NCBI RefSeq assembly: GCF_000264905.1
Contig: NW_006763149.1
Location: 321,634-385,633 of the forward strand
Origin: Stereum hirsutum FP-91666 SS1
Lineage: Eukaryota > Basidiomycota > Agaricomycetes > Russulales > Stereaceae
Reading direction: 5' to 3'
DNA length: 64,000 nt
Shown: one piece after another, positions 26,667 through 38,296 of the stretch
Layout: every line of letters starts with the position of its first letter
Position numbering within the stretch: position 1 is the first letter of the stretch
Notes under the pieces: generated by a model
What the model was told of the DNA's origin: nothing
What the model saw: only the letters and a program-made list of their open reading frames with translations
Database searches by the model: none
Position numbers and translations under genes: made by a program

Positions 26667-29573
26667 TCAAGACGACTTTCCATTGAAGGCCCCATTTCCG
26701 TTTCCGTTTCCGTTTCCATTCACCATCGACAGCGCGGCGTCGGCCTTCTGTAAGTCGCGCTCGCTGAGGGACTTGAAAGGACCTCCTCCCGGCGTGCTCG
26801 CACCTGACATCACCGAAGACGCGCGAGAGCGCACTTTCATGACCAAGGGGCTATTGAAACAAGTCCGATCGTCAACAAGAGGTGTTTCTGGATGTGAGAA
26901 TATGAGGAGAAAACATACAAAGGATACGCGTCGTCGTCTTCCTCTTGCGAACCAGGCCAAGCATAGCCACGGTAATCGCTCGTATGCAAAGTCTGCATCT
27001 ATAGTTTTCAACGCGTCTGAAATCAGCCACCGAGACAGATAAAAACCCAAGGAAGAAAAAGGAACGAACCTCCTCCGTAAGCGTTCCCATATCTCCCGGG
27101 GTCGCGAGCCCACCCATTTTGAACCTCGGACTCCCCGGCATACTCAACGCCAACCTCTCCGGGCCCTTCTCGAAATCAAACTCATCTTCCTCTTCCCCAT
27201 CCACGCCCATCCCATTCGGCGTCAGACCCACAAACGCGTCCGGATACGCCCTCCTGAGCGCCAACTGTCTCGCCTTGGAGTACTCGATCCCGAGGTTCTT
27301 CCAGTCGAGGAGCGGAGAGAGACGTTCGACGCGGTTGCGCTGGTTAATGCGCTGCCGACGGGTCTTTTGCGAGAATGAGAAGAGCGAGTCGGCGAGGGAG
27401 TTGACGGAGTCTTCGGCGGATTGCATCCGGCGGTCGATGATGTAGCAACCTTCGTCTTCAGGACGGTCGATCATGTCTTGCATGAAGCATCCGAAGCCAG
27501 ACAAGTTGGTCGTCACGGACGGGATGCCCATCTACAATGGCGAAGTTCAAGCATCAGCGACTATGATAGAAAAACGAGTTTAAATGAGCGGTAACACATA
27601 CGACTGTACATTCGGCGGGCGTGTATCCCCACGGCTCGTAATAACTGGGGAAGACACCGAGATGACATCCACGGACGAATTCCTCGTAATCGAGACCGAG
27701 AACGGGGTTGTTGGAGCTCAAAAAGTCGGGATGGAAAACGACCTTGACCCGGTCATGCGCGTCATTGAAGAGCTTCACGCGGCGAATCTGGTTCAAGATC
27801 GGGTCGTTCGCATCGTCCACCATGTTGTGCGTCGTAACAGGTGGGAGACTGTTCCGTTTGAGCGCAAAGATGCGGCGCTTGAGAAGAATCTTGTCTTCGT
27901 CCGAGAGAAGGTCGGACGTCTTGGGGAACTTCGAAAAGTCGCTGCATCAGATATAGAATGTGTGAGTATGGAACAGGAAGGACACAGGTTAGGGAAGCAT
28001 TAACCCATTGGACTTGGCCGCCAAGTCAAACAGGCGAGACCCTATACGGTTCTGGATCTCGGTGACGGTATCATGAAGCTGCTTCGTCACGGCCTGACCC
28101 TTGAGCGAGTCGATGGTGTACGAATTTGTGGCGGCAGGGTGGATGAGGAAAGCAACGACAGTGATATTCGAGCCTAACTTCTGCAACCGGAAGTTCAATC
28201 GTGCCAACGACTCGATGAACATATCGATACCCTTGTTTCTGAACTCGTATCGTCCAGCAGTGAATAGGTAGAGGGTGTTGTCCAGATCCCAGTCGAAGTG
28301 GCCGTAAAAATGGCCCCGAACGAATTCGTTGATCTTTTCCTTGGCTTTCGCATGGATGTTCTGGAACTCGTGCATAGCCTGGAACTTTACGACGTTGAGA
28401 CCGTTAGGGAGGACACCATCGGGTTTGCGCTTGAGTAAGTGCTCCGACTCGAACGCGGTAATGTGGGAGACCGTGGTGAATACGTCGGCGCAGTGAGCAG
28501 AGGAACGCTCTATGCAATAGCGGTGGTAGATACCACGCTTGCCGGCTTCGTGGTCGACGTCGAAATATTGGAGGTTGTTGTAGAAGTCGACGGAGCCAGC
28601 GCAGAGATAGCGACCGAGAAGGGTAGCATGGGTGGTGAAGACAGTGGTCACGTCGATGTGGCGCTTTCGGCACAGGGGAATTGCGACGCCAGCTTGCCAT
28701 TCGTGGAAGTGAGCAATGACAGCGCTGTGGTATTGACGCGACACGTACTAGACAAACAATGAGAGTTAAATTATGCCGAGAACAAGTATGAGATAAAGAG
28801 CGTCTGATAGCTGTGATGTATGAAGGTGTCGTCAACACATAGACATTATATCGCATCTCGCATCTCACAGCACATGAGGGCGCACGTTCATCAAGCGAAC
28901 ACAACCTGTGACATACGTATAACGCCGAACATGGTATCCTCTGGAGCCACCGGTAGGTAGAACACTTCCTATATCGAGACCCACAGTGTACAATTGTGGG
29001 TCCATCACCTCGAGCAGAAAAACGCGGCAGGCGGATCTTGTATGTACACGCTCGACGGCCTCGCCGACCACAAAGCCATTTCTCCGCGAAAGTATGAAAA
29101 ATAAGATATGCACGTACCTCGCCGAGGAACCAAGCGACTAGGTATCCAAAGAGAATCGTCTCGTTCGTTTCGTGATCATTCGGAGGAGTCGGAATACCAG
29201 CCAGATTCCACAAGTCACCCTTCCACTCGTCCAAGCGGTGGTACTGGCTACCAGTATCGAAAAGCAAGACGCGGGGCGCGCCTTCGATCAACCACCGTCC
29301 ATAGAGCACCTTGACTCCCTGCGCACGCATCGCGTCGAGCGAAGCCGCGACGTGAGGGTCAGTGGGCTCCTCCGCTTCGACTTCCATGGGTGCGGTCTTG
29401 TAAGATAGAGGGCCTATGAGGGTGTATCTGTCGCCATACTCTGATACTGTGACGGGCACTTTTGTCTTGATGACGGTGTAGATGCCGCCGACCTTGTTGG
29501 CGACCTCCCAGGCGCACTCGAACAAAATCGGATTGCGAACGTCGCGTTTTTCTTCTGAGATGGATGTCGCCAT
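26667..29573 (-). CDS. GSY1: Glycogen [starch] synthase (GT3 family)
   Basis: Transfers glucose from UDP-glucose to the growing alpha-1,4-glucan. Six exons (29573-29118, 28747-28005, 27941-27602, 27531-27070, 26992-26919, 26850-26667) sum to 2259 nt, 752 aa. Seen: substrate loop [14 protein letters not shown] near the N-terminus; [19 protein letters not shown]; catalytic E-x7-E in [11 protein letters not shown]; and the arginine cluster [14 protein letters not shown], through which glucose-6-phosphate activates the eukaryotic enzymes and phosphorylation inhibits. The exon at 26992 gives [15 protein letters not shown], the family's acidic end of the catalytic part. The Ser-rich tail ([19 protein letters not shown]) offers phosphorylation sites, and a run of Asn-Gly pairs precedes the stop. 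The first intron is about 370 nt, much longer than its neighbours. Confidence 0.96.
26697..26720 (-). repeat. Hexanucleotide microsatellite coding Asn-Gly repeats
   Basis: A TTTCCG/TTTCCA-type hexamer repeated about four times on the plus strand, which on the coding strand gives GGAAAC units and an (Asn-Gly)5 stretch close to the glycogen synthase C-terminus. Prone to length change without frameshift. Confidence 0.6.
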
Positions 29574-30314
29574 CGTCTCCGCCGTTGGTGGTGTCGTAGG
29601 CGCCGTTGTGGATGATCAGGAAGGGAGAGAGACAAGGGCGGGATGTGGCAGGGCGAAGCAGAGTACTTAGGGAAGAATGCGGGGTCGATTCCGTTGTATT
29701 CCAGGTTGGGTAAGCAGTGACGTCAGTGCCCCGCATAGAAGCCGTCTTCCCCAGACATCAGCGGTTTCTCCACCCTCAAGGTCATCGATCTGTGGAACCC
29801 AGTTGACTCAACGAAACACGGCGCATCACAACCTTCGACTCCCACTGCTCTTGGAGGTAGCAAAAATATATATATACAGATCTATCAACTTGGGCCACCT
29901 GAAATATTTCATCTCGGTTTTCAGGAACATATTCTCGTAGCCGAGCTCGACGTCTCTGGACGCATGCAAGACGTGCCTGGACTCGTTCGACGTTAGGCAA
30001 TGGGCAGCCTGCGCTTTGAAGGCCATCCGGTGACGTCCGTACACGAAATCACAAGCGTCGGGATTGTCCTCCAAGCTTTTTCCTTTCCAAGATCTCGACA
30101 GCTCTGGAGGACATCTTCAGCCATGCGAACGTGCATACCCACAGTGAGATAAGGAGCAGTTATCTTTAGCACATACAACAAGTTGCGAAACTTCGGATCA
30201 TCTCTAATCACCTCTCGCTCCTACACAACTTCGAGCATCCCTATGCAGATCCATTAGCGTCTTTCGAGAGCTCGACCGCCGCTTTCACTACCTCTTCGCC
30301 TGGTGCAGATGCTG
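29574..30314. other. Intergenic between glycogen synthase and tyrosyl-tRNA synthetase
   Basis: About 740 nt. Contains an alternating TA run near 29865-29876 that may serve as an A/T-rich promoter element for the glycogen synthase gene. No gene recognised; the alternative frame running to 30241 is the unspliced read-through of the synthetase gene. Confidence 0.45.
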
Positions 30315-32013
30315 TTATGCCGGCGTTGACTCGGAAGGCGGGGCAGTCTCTCCAGGAGCTGCAACAGGTTTCGCCGCGTTCTTCCCCTTGCCGGGAGGAG
30401 GCGGATGGTATACCTTCTCCTGCAGGACGAAGGCAAGTCAACCTTCGCCGGAAAAAATGCGAAATATATGGGAAAAGACAAACCTTCTTCTTCTTGGCCG
30501 GTTTCGCGTTTGGATCAGGGTACGCCAACTTTTCCGTTTCCTGCCACTCCGTGCTCTCCAAGAACGTCTTCCTGATCGGCTCCAGCAGCTTCACCAACGC
30601 GTCCGCCACCGCCACCTTCAAATCCTTCGGATGCAGCGTCTTCTCCACAAACGCAACCTTCATCTCCTCATAACTCTTGTAATGACTCGGACCTCCGAAC
30701 TTCTCATCCCGATGGACCGTGAACACCGTACCTTCCGGTGCACCCTCACCGACGAACGGTTTCTGATTATCGTCCGCTTCCCCCTTGCCCTCCTCGGGAT
30801 CATCACCCGTCTCACCCCGCAAGCGCTCGAGCCGCATCTCCGAGATGGGGATGAGCACGGCCTCGACAAACGAAAGGACACCGTTCCCTTCGACATTACC
30901 CTCTTCGCAAAAGGCAGACTTAATTTTTTTGCGCACGGCTTCTGGAGGGTCGAGGAAGTCGATCTTCGAATTCGGGTCGGATGAGGACATCTTGCCGCCT
31001 GTCAGGCCGGGTACCATCGCGTTCATGAGATGAGCGCGTTTAGCGTAACCGAGACGCGGGAGGTACAGTTCGGCGAAAGTGAAGATCTTGCGCTGTGCGA
31101 TGTGATATGAACGCCACATACGCCACAGTAAGTAATCCGACCATCATAAAGTGAATGAGATGCAAACGAAAAGGCCGTACCTGGTCGACACCACCGAATT
31201 GGAAGTCCACATCGAGGTACTGCTCGTCTAACGCCTGTAATCCAGGGTATAGCAACCCACTCAACAACGGACTCTCAACCTGCTTCACCACCTCCGCACC
31301 AGCCTTCTTCGCGTCGTGCTCCGTCACGGTCGCACAGAGCTTGTAGTTATCGAGGTTGTACTCCTTCGTGAGTTGGTAGGAGGACCCGAGGACGAAAATG
31401 AGTTTATCCGTGGGGATCCCGAGGGAGTGAAATACTGATCGCAGTATATGTTCGTAGTACTTTGTTCTGTGCTCGACGAGCGCGAGTGGTGCTTTCATGT
31501 TGTCCAGGAAGGCATGGATGTCTAGACGAAGAGAGGCGGGTTATGAAGAGCGTCGAAGGTAGTCCGGCGTGTTTTCTACGGACCAGCAAGAAGGATTTTG
31601 ACCTAAGACGAGAGCGAGAGCAGATGATAAGCATGGAGATCGACGGTATAAAGGATTGAAACCAACCTCAACACCCGCCCTCAAAAAGTCAGCGATCTTT
31701 GTCAAGGGCACGAAATATCCGACGTGTGCTGTGGATTCAACCGACATATGTTAAACCTGATGCATATTGTGCTAAGAGTGTATGGATCCGGTGCTCACGT
31801 CGGCCAGTAGGTGCAGTACCTAGACACATCACAATCACCATCTCGTCAACACATCTGTTCAATCCAAAGAAGATAACAATCACACGCACCCCAGTAACAT
31901 TTCGGAGTCTTTCCCTGGTCCAAGAGAGCCTTGATACTCTCCGCACCAAGCACCTCCTGCAGCCCTCTTGTAATCAGATGATACTTTTCGTCTGCGCTCA
32001 TTGAAGAGGCCAT
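30315..32013 (-). CDS. TYS1: Cytosolic tyrosyl-tRNA synthetase
   Basis: Class I aminoacyl-tRNA synthetase charging tRNA-Tyr; 426 aa in seven exons (32013-31890, 31819-31799, 31728-31667, 31602-31584, 31521-31181, 31092-30484, 30419-30315), exactly 427 codons. HIGH-type signature GTAPTGRPHVGYFVP is assembled from three exons, one of only 21 nt; [15 protein letters not shown] spans a 19-nt exon. Further: [10 protein letters not shown], the [12 protein letters not shown] tRNA/tyrosine pocket, and the KMSKS loop as [15 protein letters not shown]. The TyrRS core closes at LAYPDP, followed by a Lys-rich (KPAKKKK) and Pro/Ala tail ending at 30315. There is no EMAPII-like extension as in animals, as expected for fungi. 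The start is [21 protein letters not shown], the first ATG. Confidence 0.95.
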
Positions 32014-32672
32014 TATCGATATATACTCCGCGCCTTACTAGTGCCCAAAGAGAACGGTTGGGTTGGACGGAGGTAAGAGGTATAACGGTGGAAGGGGGTT
32101 TGACTCGAGTGCTAATTTATAAATCTTCGCCACACTGTGCCAGCGATGATCGAGTCACGCCGGAATTTGCCGGACACTGTATGGAGGATGGTTCAAGGAT
32201 CGGAAACCAGGTTCGAGTTCGATATTGCATGTGCTTACCATGAGACTTGCTCAAAATGACTTGGAAATGTTCATCTCAGGCCCATCCGGAAATGCGTGGA
32301 TCTCTGAAGTTGCATCCATACACGAAACCGCCACATGCAATGAAGAATGGGCACAATGGAACCAGCTTCGAGTTGAAGCCGAATCCGACAGCTGTCTTAC
32401 TTCCACCTGTGCTACTGGATGGTGAGTGGTATATTATTCGCCGTAGGCATTTTTGTAGCTCTTATTTTTTTTTTGACGATGCGACGACAACACTAATATT
32501 GAACGGGTGGACATGAACCAAGAGTGGCACCTTCATACCCATCGGATGTCTTTCAGCGCAGAGTTATCTGTGCCCGGGTATCGAGCAGCTCGATGGGCTT
32601 TAAGACCATAATATCTTTCAAATAATGACCGCTCACATCAAGTTCCAGGGATACAGCGAAGACTAGAAACGC
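32014..32672. other. Intergenic, nothing recognised
   Basis: About 660 nt upstream of the tyrosyl-tRNA synthetase. Small plus-strand frames (32001-32516) have no recognisable content. Confidence 0.45.
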
Positions 32673-32849
32673 ATGCGCTCAATGTTTGTTGCCTCCCTGC
32701 TGATATTCCTTTCCTCTTTCCTCTTTCAAGTCGCCAGCGTCCGCGCTGTCGTGATGCCGCCTAACGCGCGTTCGGGCGGACCTCTGTATCAGAATATTAC
32801 TACGAGCTCTGTTGAGTCCATATCTGTGCAGAGAAGACATTCACATTGA
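32673..32849 (+). CDS. Possible small secreted protein, 58 codons
   Basis: Uninterrupted ATG frame too short for usual cut-offs. The N-terminus MRSMFVASLLIFLSSFLFQV then ASVRA is a textbook signal peptide (Arg, 17-residue hydrophobic core, A-x-A-type end). The remaining ~33 residues have no cysteines, one N-glycosylation sequon (NIT) and a basic end (VQRRHSH). It may instead be the first exon of a longer gene: another plus-strand frame at 32983-33333 (YIELNGVRYALYGQRIVGG) lies just downstream, but I found no convincing splice pair. Function unknown. Confidence 0.35.
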   Translation: MRSMFVASLLIFLSSFLFQVASVRAVVMPPNARSGGPLYQNITTSSVESISVQRRHSH

Positions 32850-33657
32850 CGCGTTATGCAGATGTCGTACTAAGTATTGCGTGTGATGCAATCCGTCAAC
32901 CGGGGTTCGACACCTACCACTGAGTCGACTCCTCCGTCGAGGGCTCCAAATCACTGACCCCGTCTTCTGCACATTCACTTTCATGAGGTGTTATAGGCAG
33001 ACACCATGTTCTACTAGTTACATCGAGTTGAACGGTGTCCGTTACGCTCTCTACGGCCAGCGGATCGTTGGTGGTTTCAAAAATTCAAGAGATCCTCGAC
33101 TGTGTCTTGTTGACGAGCAGTCAGGCGATGCTTGCAACTTCAACTTCAGGAAACCCGACGGCCTCTCACCACCAGCCACCGAATACTTACGACTACCTTC
33201 CACTTCCAACTCGGTGCGCAAACTTCTTGCTCTCTCATCTTCCCCGATCCCCATCCTCGTCTTTGAAATTGAACCTTACTATGTAACGAATTCCTTTTAT
33301 AGTCTCCGGTATTTTATAGCTCATCTGCAGTGAGAAAGCGCAATATTCGGTCTACAAAACATGGCTGCAATCATCACCTCTGTCAACGATGCTAAACTCG
33401 AGCCTTATTGTCCCTAGTAGTGTGCGCACCGCCAGCACGTACTCGCACAAATCGACCGAATAGTAAACAAACGATCACAAGGTTATATACGCTGGTCTGT
33501 GCGTGAGACTGAGCTATTTTAATTGAGATGCGCCGCTATCTTATATACATTTCCGGATCCTCAGCCTATCGAGGCGCTCGGTCCACATACCCTTCACCTT
33601 CTTACCCTCCGATTGCACTGTCCGCTGAGTTCGTCGTCGCTGTACTGACCTTCACGA
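32850..33657. other. Spacer with one unexplained open frame
   Basis: About 800 nt upstream of the NACHT-ankyrin gene. A plus-strand frame, 32983-33333, encodes YIELNGVRYALYGQRIVGGFKN..., which reads like protein but has no start context or homologue I can name. TTATATAC at 33541, about 117 nt before the next ATG, could be a TATA element. Confidence 0.4.
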
Positions 33658-36600
33658 ATGGATCCATTCTCCTTGGCTACCGGTATCGCGGGAATTCTCA
33701 GTCTTGCGGGGCAAGTCGGTGCAGGTGTCTGGCAGTTCCAGCTCTCATTCCGAGACGCTCGAGAGACCTGCACAAGTTTGACTCGAGAACTAACCTCTAT
33801 CAGCGATACACTGACTGCAGTGCAGAGGAGGCGAGATGATGTCGGTCGATCGAAGCCAGATGTGCTCATGCATTTGGAACCTTTACTGGAAGAGTTACGG
33901 ACGGTCTTAGCTGACTTACTAGTCGAATTTCCCTCCGGCGACGTCATGACGATCCGGAAGCGTTTGGTATGGGCGTCAAAGGGGGAAAAGATGGTGAAGG
34001 AATGTATATCTCGCTTGCAGAGGACTCAAACTCAATTAGTATTGATGTTCGAACTGGACTCGTCGTAAGTCTGAACTATCCGTGTCTTATTGTTTACGGT
34101 ATGCTGATTATCATTTCTGCAACTCGGGTGCCAGTGAAGAACTATACCAGATCAAGGAAGTCGTGAACAGCATCCAGTCAGAGCAGCACAAGATCTATCA
34201 AGCACAGTCTAAGGTCGATCAAGGTTGGTTTCAGTGCCCTATGTTTCCATACAGACTAGAGAATAAAAGGATCCGTAGAACGCATCGTGCAAGATACAAT
34301 AGACTGGCTTGCGCCACTGGACGCGACGAACCGATTACAGATTTGCTTAGAGCAGCGTCATGAACAGACTTGTGGATGGTTGCTCGAGCACGAACAATTC
34401 AAGGGCTGGAAGATAGGTTGTATGCCTTTCATCTGGCTTAATGGCATGGGTTAGTGTCTCACCATCTCCATCTCTGACCGTCCACCTGATCACTGACATC
34501 CATTTAAATTTAGCTGGTGCTGGTAAGACAATCCTGGCGTAAGTTATGATCATACACATGCACAGGGGTACGAAAGACTGACCAACATACATTGATTTGT
34601 AAGTTCCTTTGTCATACAACACCTCCAGGAAGTCAAGAGGCCCAACGATGTGCTTGCCTATGCATATTGTGATTTCCGCACGTCGGAGGGTACGGACCCT
34701 GCTTCCATCTTGCGCACACTCTTCGCCCAGTTGCTCGCAGATTTTCCCGGAAGTATCCGAGACGAGTTTGAGGATCTGATCCAGTGTCGCGTCCGCAAAC
34801 AGGGTCCACCTTCGTCCTTAAAGCGTCTTGTCGATTTGATTCACACAGCTGTCAAGCCTTGGAAGCGTGCGTTCTTGGTCATAGATGCATTAGACGAGGC
34901 GCGTGACAGGCAGAAACTGCTGGAGGTTGTCTTGACGCTTGGATCGTCCAGCATGATCTCGCTCTTCGTGACTAGTCGCAGAGAGAATGGCATCTTTCAA
35001 ATATTTGGAAAACTACCCTCGGTCTCCTTAAACGACGAGCTCCAGCAGGTTCAAGGCGATATCGACTTAATGGTTGCCCATGAAATCGCTTCTCGTCCAC
35101 AGCTTTCCAGATTGAGAGAACCCCTGAAGACCGATATATCCGACGCGTTGAAGGCGAAAGCGAACGGGATGTACGTTTTACTATGCATTATGCACATGAC
35201 ACCGTAACCGGCGCTAATACTCCGACTTCTCTTCATAGGTTCCGATGGGTTCAATGCCAGCTCGACTTCTTATGCACTCGAAAGACGCTTCGAGGCATGC
35301 AAAATGCGATACACGATCTACCTGCTGACTTGGCAGCTACGTATGACCGGATCCTCCAAGGCATCGAGGACGCTGGCGACGAGACGATTGCAATCGCTAG
35401 AAAAACTCTTACATGGGTCGTTGGTGCCGCTTATTCGCTTCGTCTTGACGAAATTGCAGAAGCAATTATGCTGTCCCCCGGATGTTCTGCGTACGATGAA
35501 GACGCCGAACTCATCGATGCTACTATGCTCTTGGACATATGCAGCAGTCTGCTCTATTATGAGCCGCTCAGCGGTTTTGTCACAATCGCCCACTTTTCAG
35601 TCCAGGAATATCTATTGTCAGATTATCTGGTCCATAGCTCCCTCGTGAAGTATCATCTTTCCTCGACCACAGAAGTCCATCGATACCTCGCTATGTGCCT
35701 CATATCATACCTCTGCTTCAATGACTTTAATGTCATATGCAGTACGGTAGAAAACCTACGAGAACTATGCAGTAGAATGCCCTTGCTATCCTATGCAGCA
35801 GATCACTGGGCAACTCACACCATGCTCGTTGATCATGAGGACGAGGATCTTTTTTCGCTTCTTCAGGAATTCGCTCTCGACAAAAAGTACAGAGTCAACC
35901 ACTTCCTCAGCTTCCAGGCATACCAGATGTTGCAGAGCGGCAAATTCTACCTCTTTCAGCGTGACCCTGATCGCCCCAACATCCCTTCATTTGCAGGAGG
36001 ATGTGATCCCATCTGGTCCTTTGTTCATAAAACAGGTCACACCTGGCCTCTCCGTCGTCTTCTCCAGAGGAAACCTGAGCTCAAAGACCATGTCACCATG
36101 GACACAACTCTGTTGATGTCTGCCTGTCGCTGGAAAAAGATCGCAGCCGCCCGAGTTTTGTTAGAGGCTGGCGCAGAGGTCAATATGCTACATCACGGAG
36201 CCGCCGATTTTGTGTATAGGAACCTAATACTGGTATCTCCTTTGATCGTGTCGTGTTACTACTTTGACAAAGACATCGCCGACCTTCTTATCGCTTATGG
36301 TGGGGACGTCAATATGGGCACACAAGGCCAATGGAATTGCCTTTGTGCCGCGGTTTATGGGGGATTCTTTGAGGCGGTGCAGTTTGCTGTTGAAGCACAT
36401 TGTGACTTGGATGTCAGGACTGACTCAGGAAAGACTGCCTTAGGGATCGCGATAGAGGGGCACTCGCATAAGATCGCGTCTTATCTCATTGAGCACGGGG
36501 CATCCGTGGAACAAGCGGTCAAGCATCTGACTGTTGAAGACCTGAACTGGGCGAAGGAAATGCCGTGGTATGCGCAACTTATGTCCGCGATGAAGTCTGG

Positions 36601-37228
36601 CCATCACGATTTAGTGGCAGAGGGCGGCCTAGGTGCAGAGGATGTGCAGTCGATTCTGATCATTCTCCGACTCCGCCTACGACTGCCCATGCCAGTCTCC
36701 AGAATGATCCTTGACCTTGCCGAGTATTGGGTCGCTACCACCGTCTATCGCAGCGCTCATGTCGCTGTCACGGCTCAAAATGGTTTGAACAATGTCCCTT
36801 ACGTCTCCGCTGTTGTAGAAGGAAATCAAAAGTATCCTTTACGTCGAATCACTTTTGTCATGGTGTCGCATGATCAAGGTACGCTTTTTTGTCGTCTGCA
36901 ACTTGCTCGAGGAAGGATTCTAATCACCCCCCTAGGATGGAGCGACTACCCTGGGGACCATGGTACTTATAGAAGCTCTAACACCTGGTTTGAGGCCAGA
37001 ACCACCAATAACCCCATGGCGGTCTACATCCAAGAGAACGTGCATGCTTCACAAGAGAGCCATGTCCATACACAAGTTTGGAGCTACGATCAACAAGATG
37101 TACAGCAGTCTCGATGGCTGCGGAGCATAGAGCGTGGAGATCGTTTGGAAGTATATGCGAGAGCTCAGTACAACGGCTGGGTCAATAATGTCGAGAGCGT
37201 CCGAATCATTTTGGAATGGGCAGTATGA
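33658..37228 (+). CDS. STAND NTPase: HeLo-like N-terminal, NACHT, ankyrin repeats, conserved C-terminal domain
   Basis: Fungal NLR-like protein. Exons 33658-34064, 34135-34223, 34270-34449, 34514-34538 (25 nt), 34604-35170, 35239-36878 and 36936-37228 sum to 1066 codons; the last intron (57 nt) is in frame and open, so it could be overlooked. Order: N-terminal helical domain (MDPFSLATGIAGILSLAGQV..., residues 1-130) as in fungal STAND N-termini; NACHT-type NTPase with P-loop GMAGAGKTILA (about 225) spread over an intron-flanked mini-exon and Walker B FLVIDALDEA (about 320); winged-helix/linker region with AHFSVQEYLLSDYL; ankyrin repeats (TTLLMSACRWKKIAAARVLL, then PLIVSCYYFDKDIADLLIA, GKTALGIAIEGHSHKIASYLI; about 705-845); and a C-terminal ~180-residue domain with SHDQGWSDYPGDHGTY and RSIERGDRLEVYARAQYNGW. 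Such proteins sense non-self or trigger regulated cell death in some fungi; that role is inferred here. Confidence 0.88.
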
Positions 37229-38296
37229 TGTTGGTAAGATGTATTCAGAGAAGGTTTAGGACACGTACAGATCCATGTAGCCCCGGGTCTTGAGTCGGAT
37301 TGAATTATGATCTGTGTGTTCTCGCACTTGGCGTGACTTCAACAATGATGCCAGAGACAAGTCTGAGTGACGATAATCAACTTGAAGAACGTTATTCCTC
37401 GTGATACTGTACTTTCCAATGCAGATCTCCGCGTCCCCTGCCCCAGAAGGGACATGAAGGGACCTCCCGCATAGGATAGCCCCCCCTCCGAGCTACCCAT
37501 GAACTCGAAATCGGACATAATAGCATAAATTTACCAAAATTGAATATCTCCGTACATCACCTTCAAAGAAATTCTTTTTGTGTGCATTTTATTTAGTTGA
37601 CTTTTGCCATAAAAGCAACGACCCAAAAGGAGGCCCCAGCGCCCAGTCAGTGATCCTGACAAGAATGGATTATATAGTCACGGCAAACTCCGATTGAGAG
37701 GGGGCGGTGGCGTGAACACCAGCGTGGAAAAGTACAGCAGAGAAGTCCGCGCCCATAAGGTCAAGGTTGGGTCAAGGATTCGAACAGGATGCAACAGCCT
37801 GTGCTTAGAAGATTCTGGTTGCATAGTCAGCACAGCTGGACAAGACCTCTAGTCGAACTTCGGACAATCTGACTCTGGTCCTCACCACTTCAACTGATCC
37901 TCACTGAGCCAGACAAGTAGACTTTGACTCGTAGACTCCTCAGCTTTGACTCTCAGACGGTCGTAATCTTATACTTAACCTTCTCTTCTTCTACAGGCTA
38001 TCTCACGATGCCCATTTTTATAAAACTACGAAGCCCGCGGCCCGGCATGCACACCCCTTGTACTTGCACCTTCCTCCCTCGAGCTCATCGACCCATGTTT
38101 GAGTTTCAAATGCAGGGTTCTCCACACAAAGCCTATCAATTTCCTTTCCTGGTCGCCATTGTCTTCGCTTTGTCGGTGCTATGCCAACTTAAATGAGTTG
38201 GCACAATGACTGGCAGGTATATAAAGGCTCTTCGAAGTATAGTCGAAACCATCCCTTTGTCTCTTCACTCGAGATCTCTCTTACTGCGCATAAACG
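37229..38296. other. Intergenic, nothing recognised
   Basis: About 1.1 kb between two plus-strand genes. A frame at 37924-38196 shows no known motif. The right end carries the TATA box at 38218. Confidence 0.5.
38218..38225 (+). promoter_or_regulatory. TATA box
   Basis: TATATAAA followed by GG, 79 nt upstream of the ATG at 38297. Confidence 0.6.

Noticed and set aside
30241..30315. Longer C-terminus for tyrosyl-tRNA synthetase ending at 30241
   Set aside because: It requires reading through the intron at 30483-30420; the spliced frame (KKKK joined to EKVYHPPPP) ends at 30315 and keeps a whole number of codons.
36879..36935. Read-through of the in-frame segment in the NACHT-ankyrin gene as coding
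   Set aside because: It has GT and TAG ends, a C/T-rich end and typical intron length, and removing it restores the SHDQGWSDYP block.
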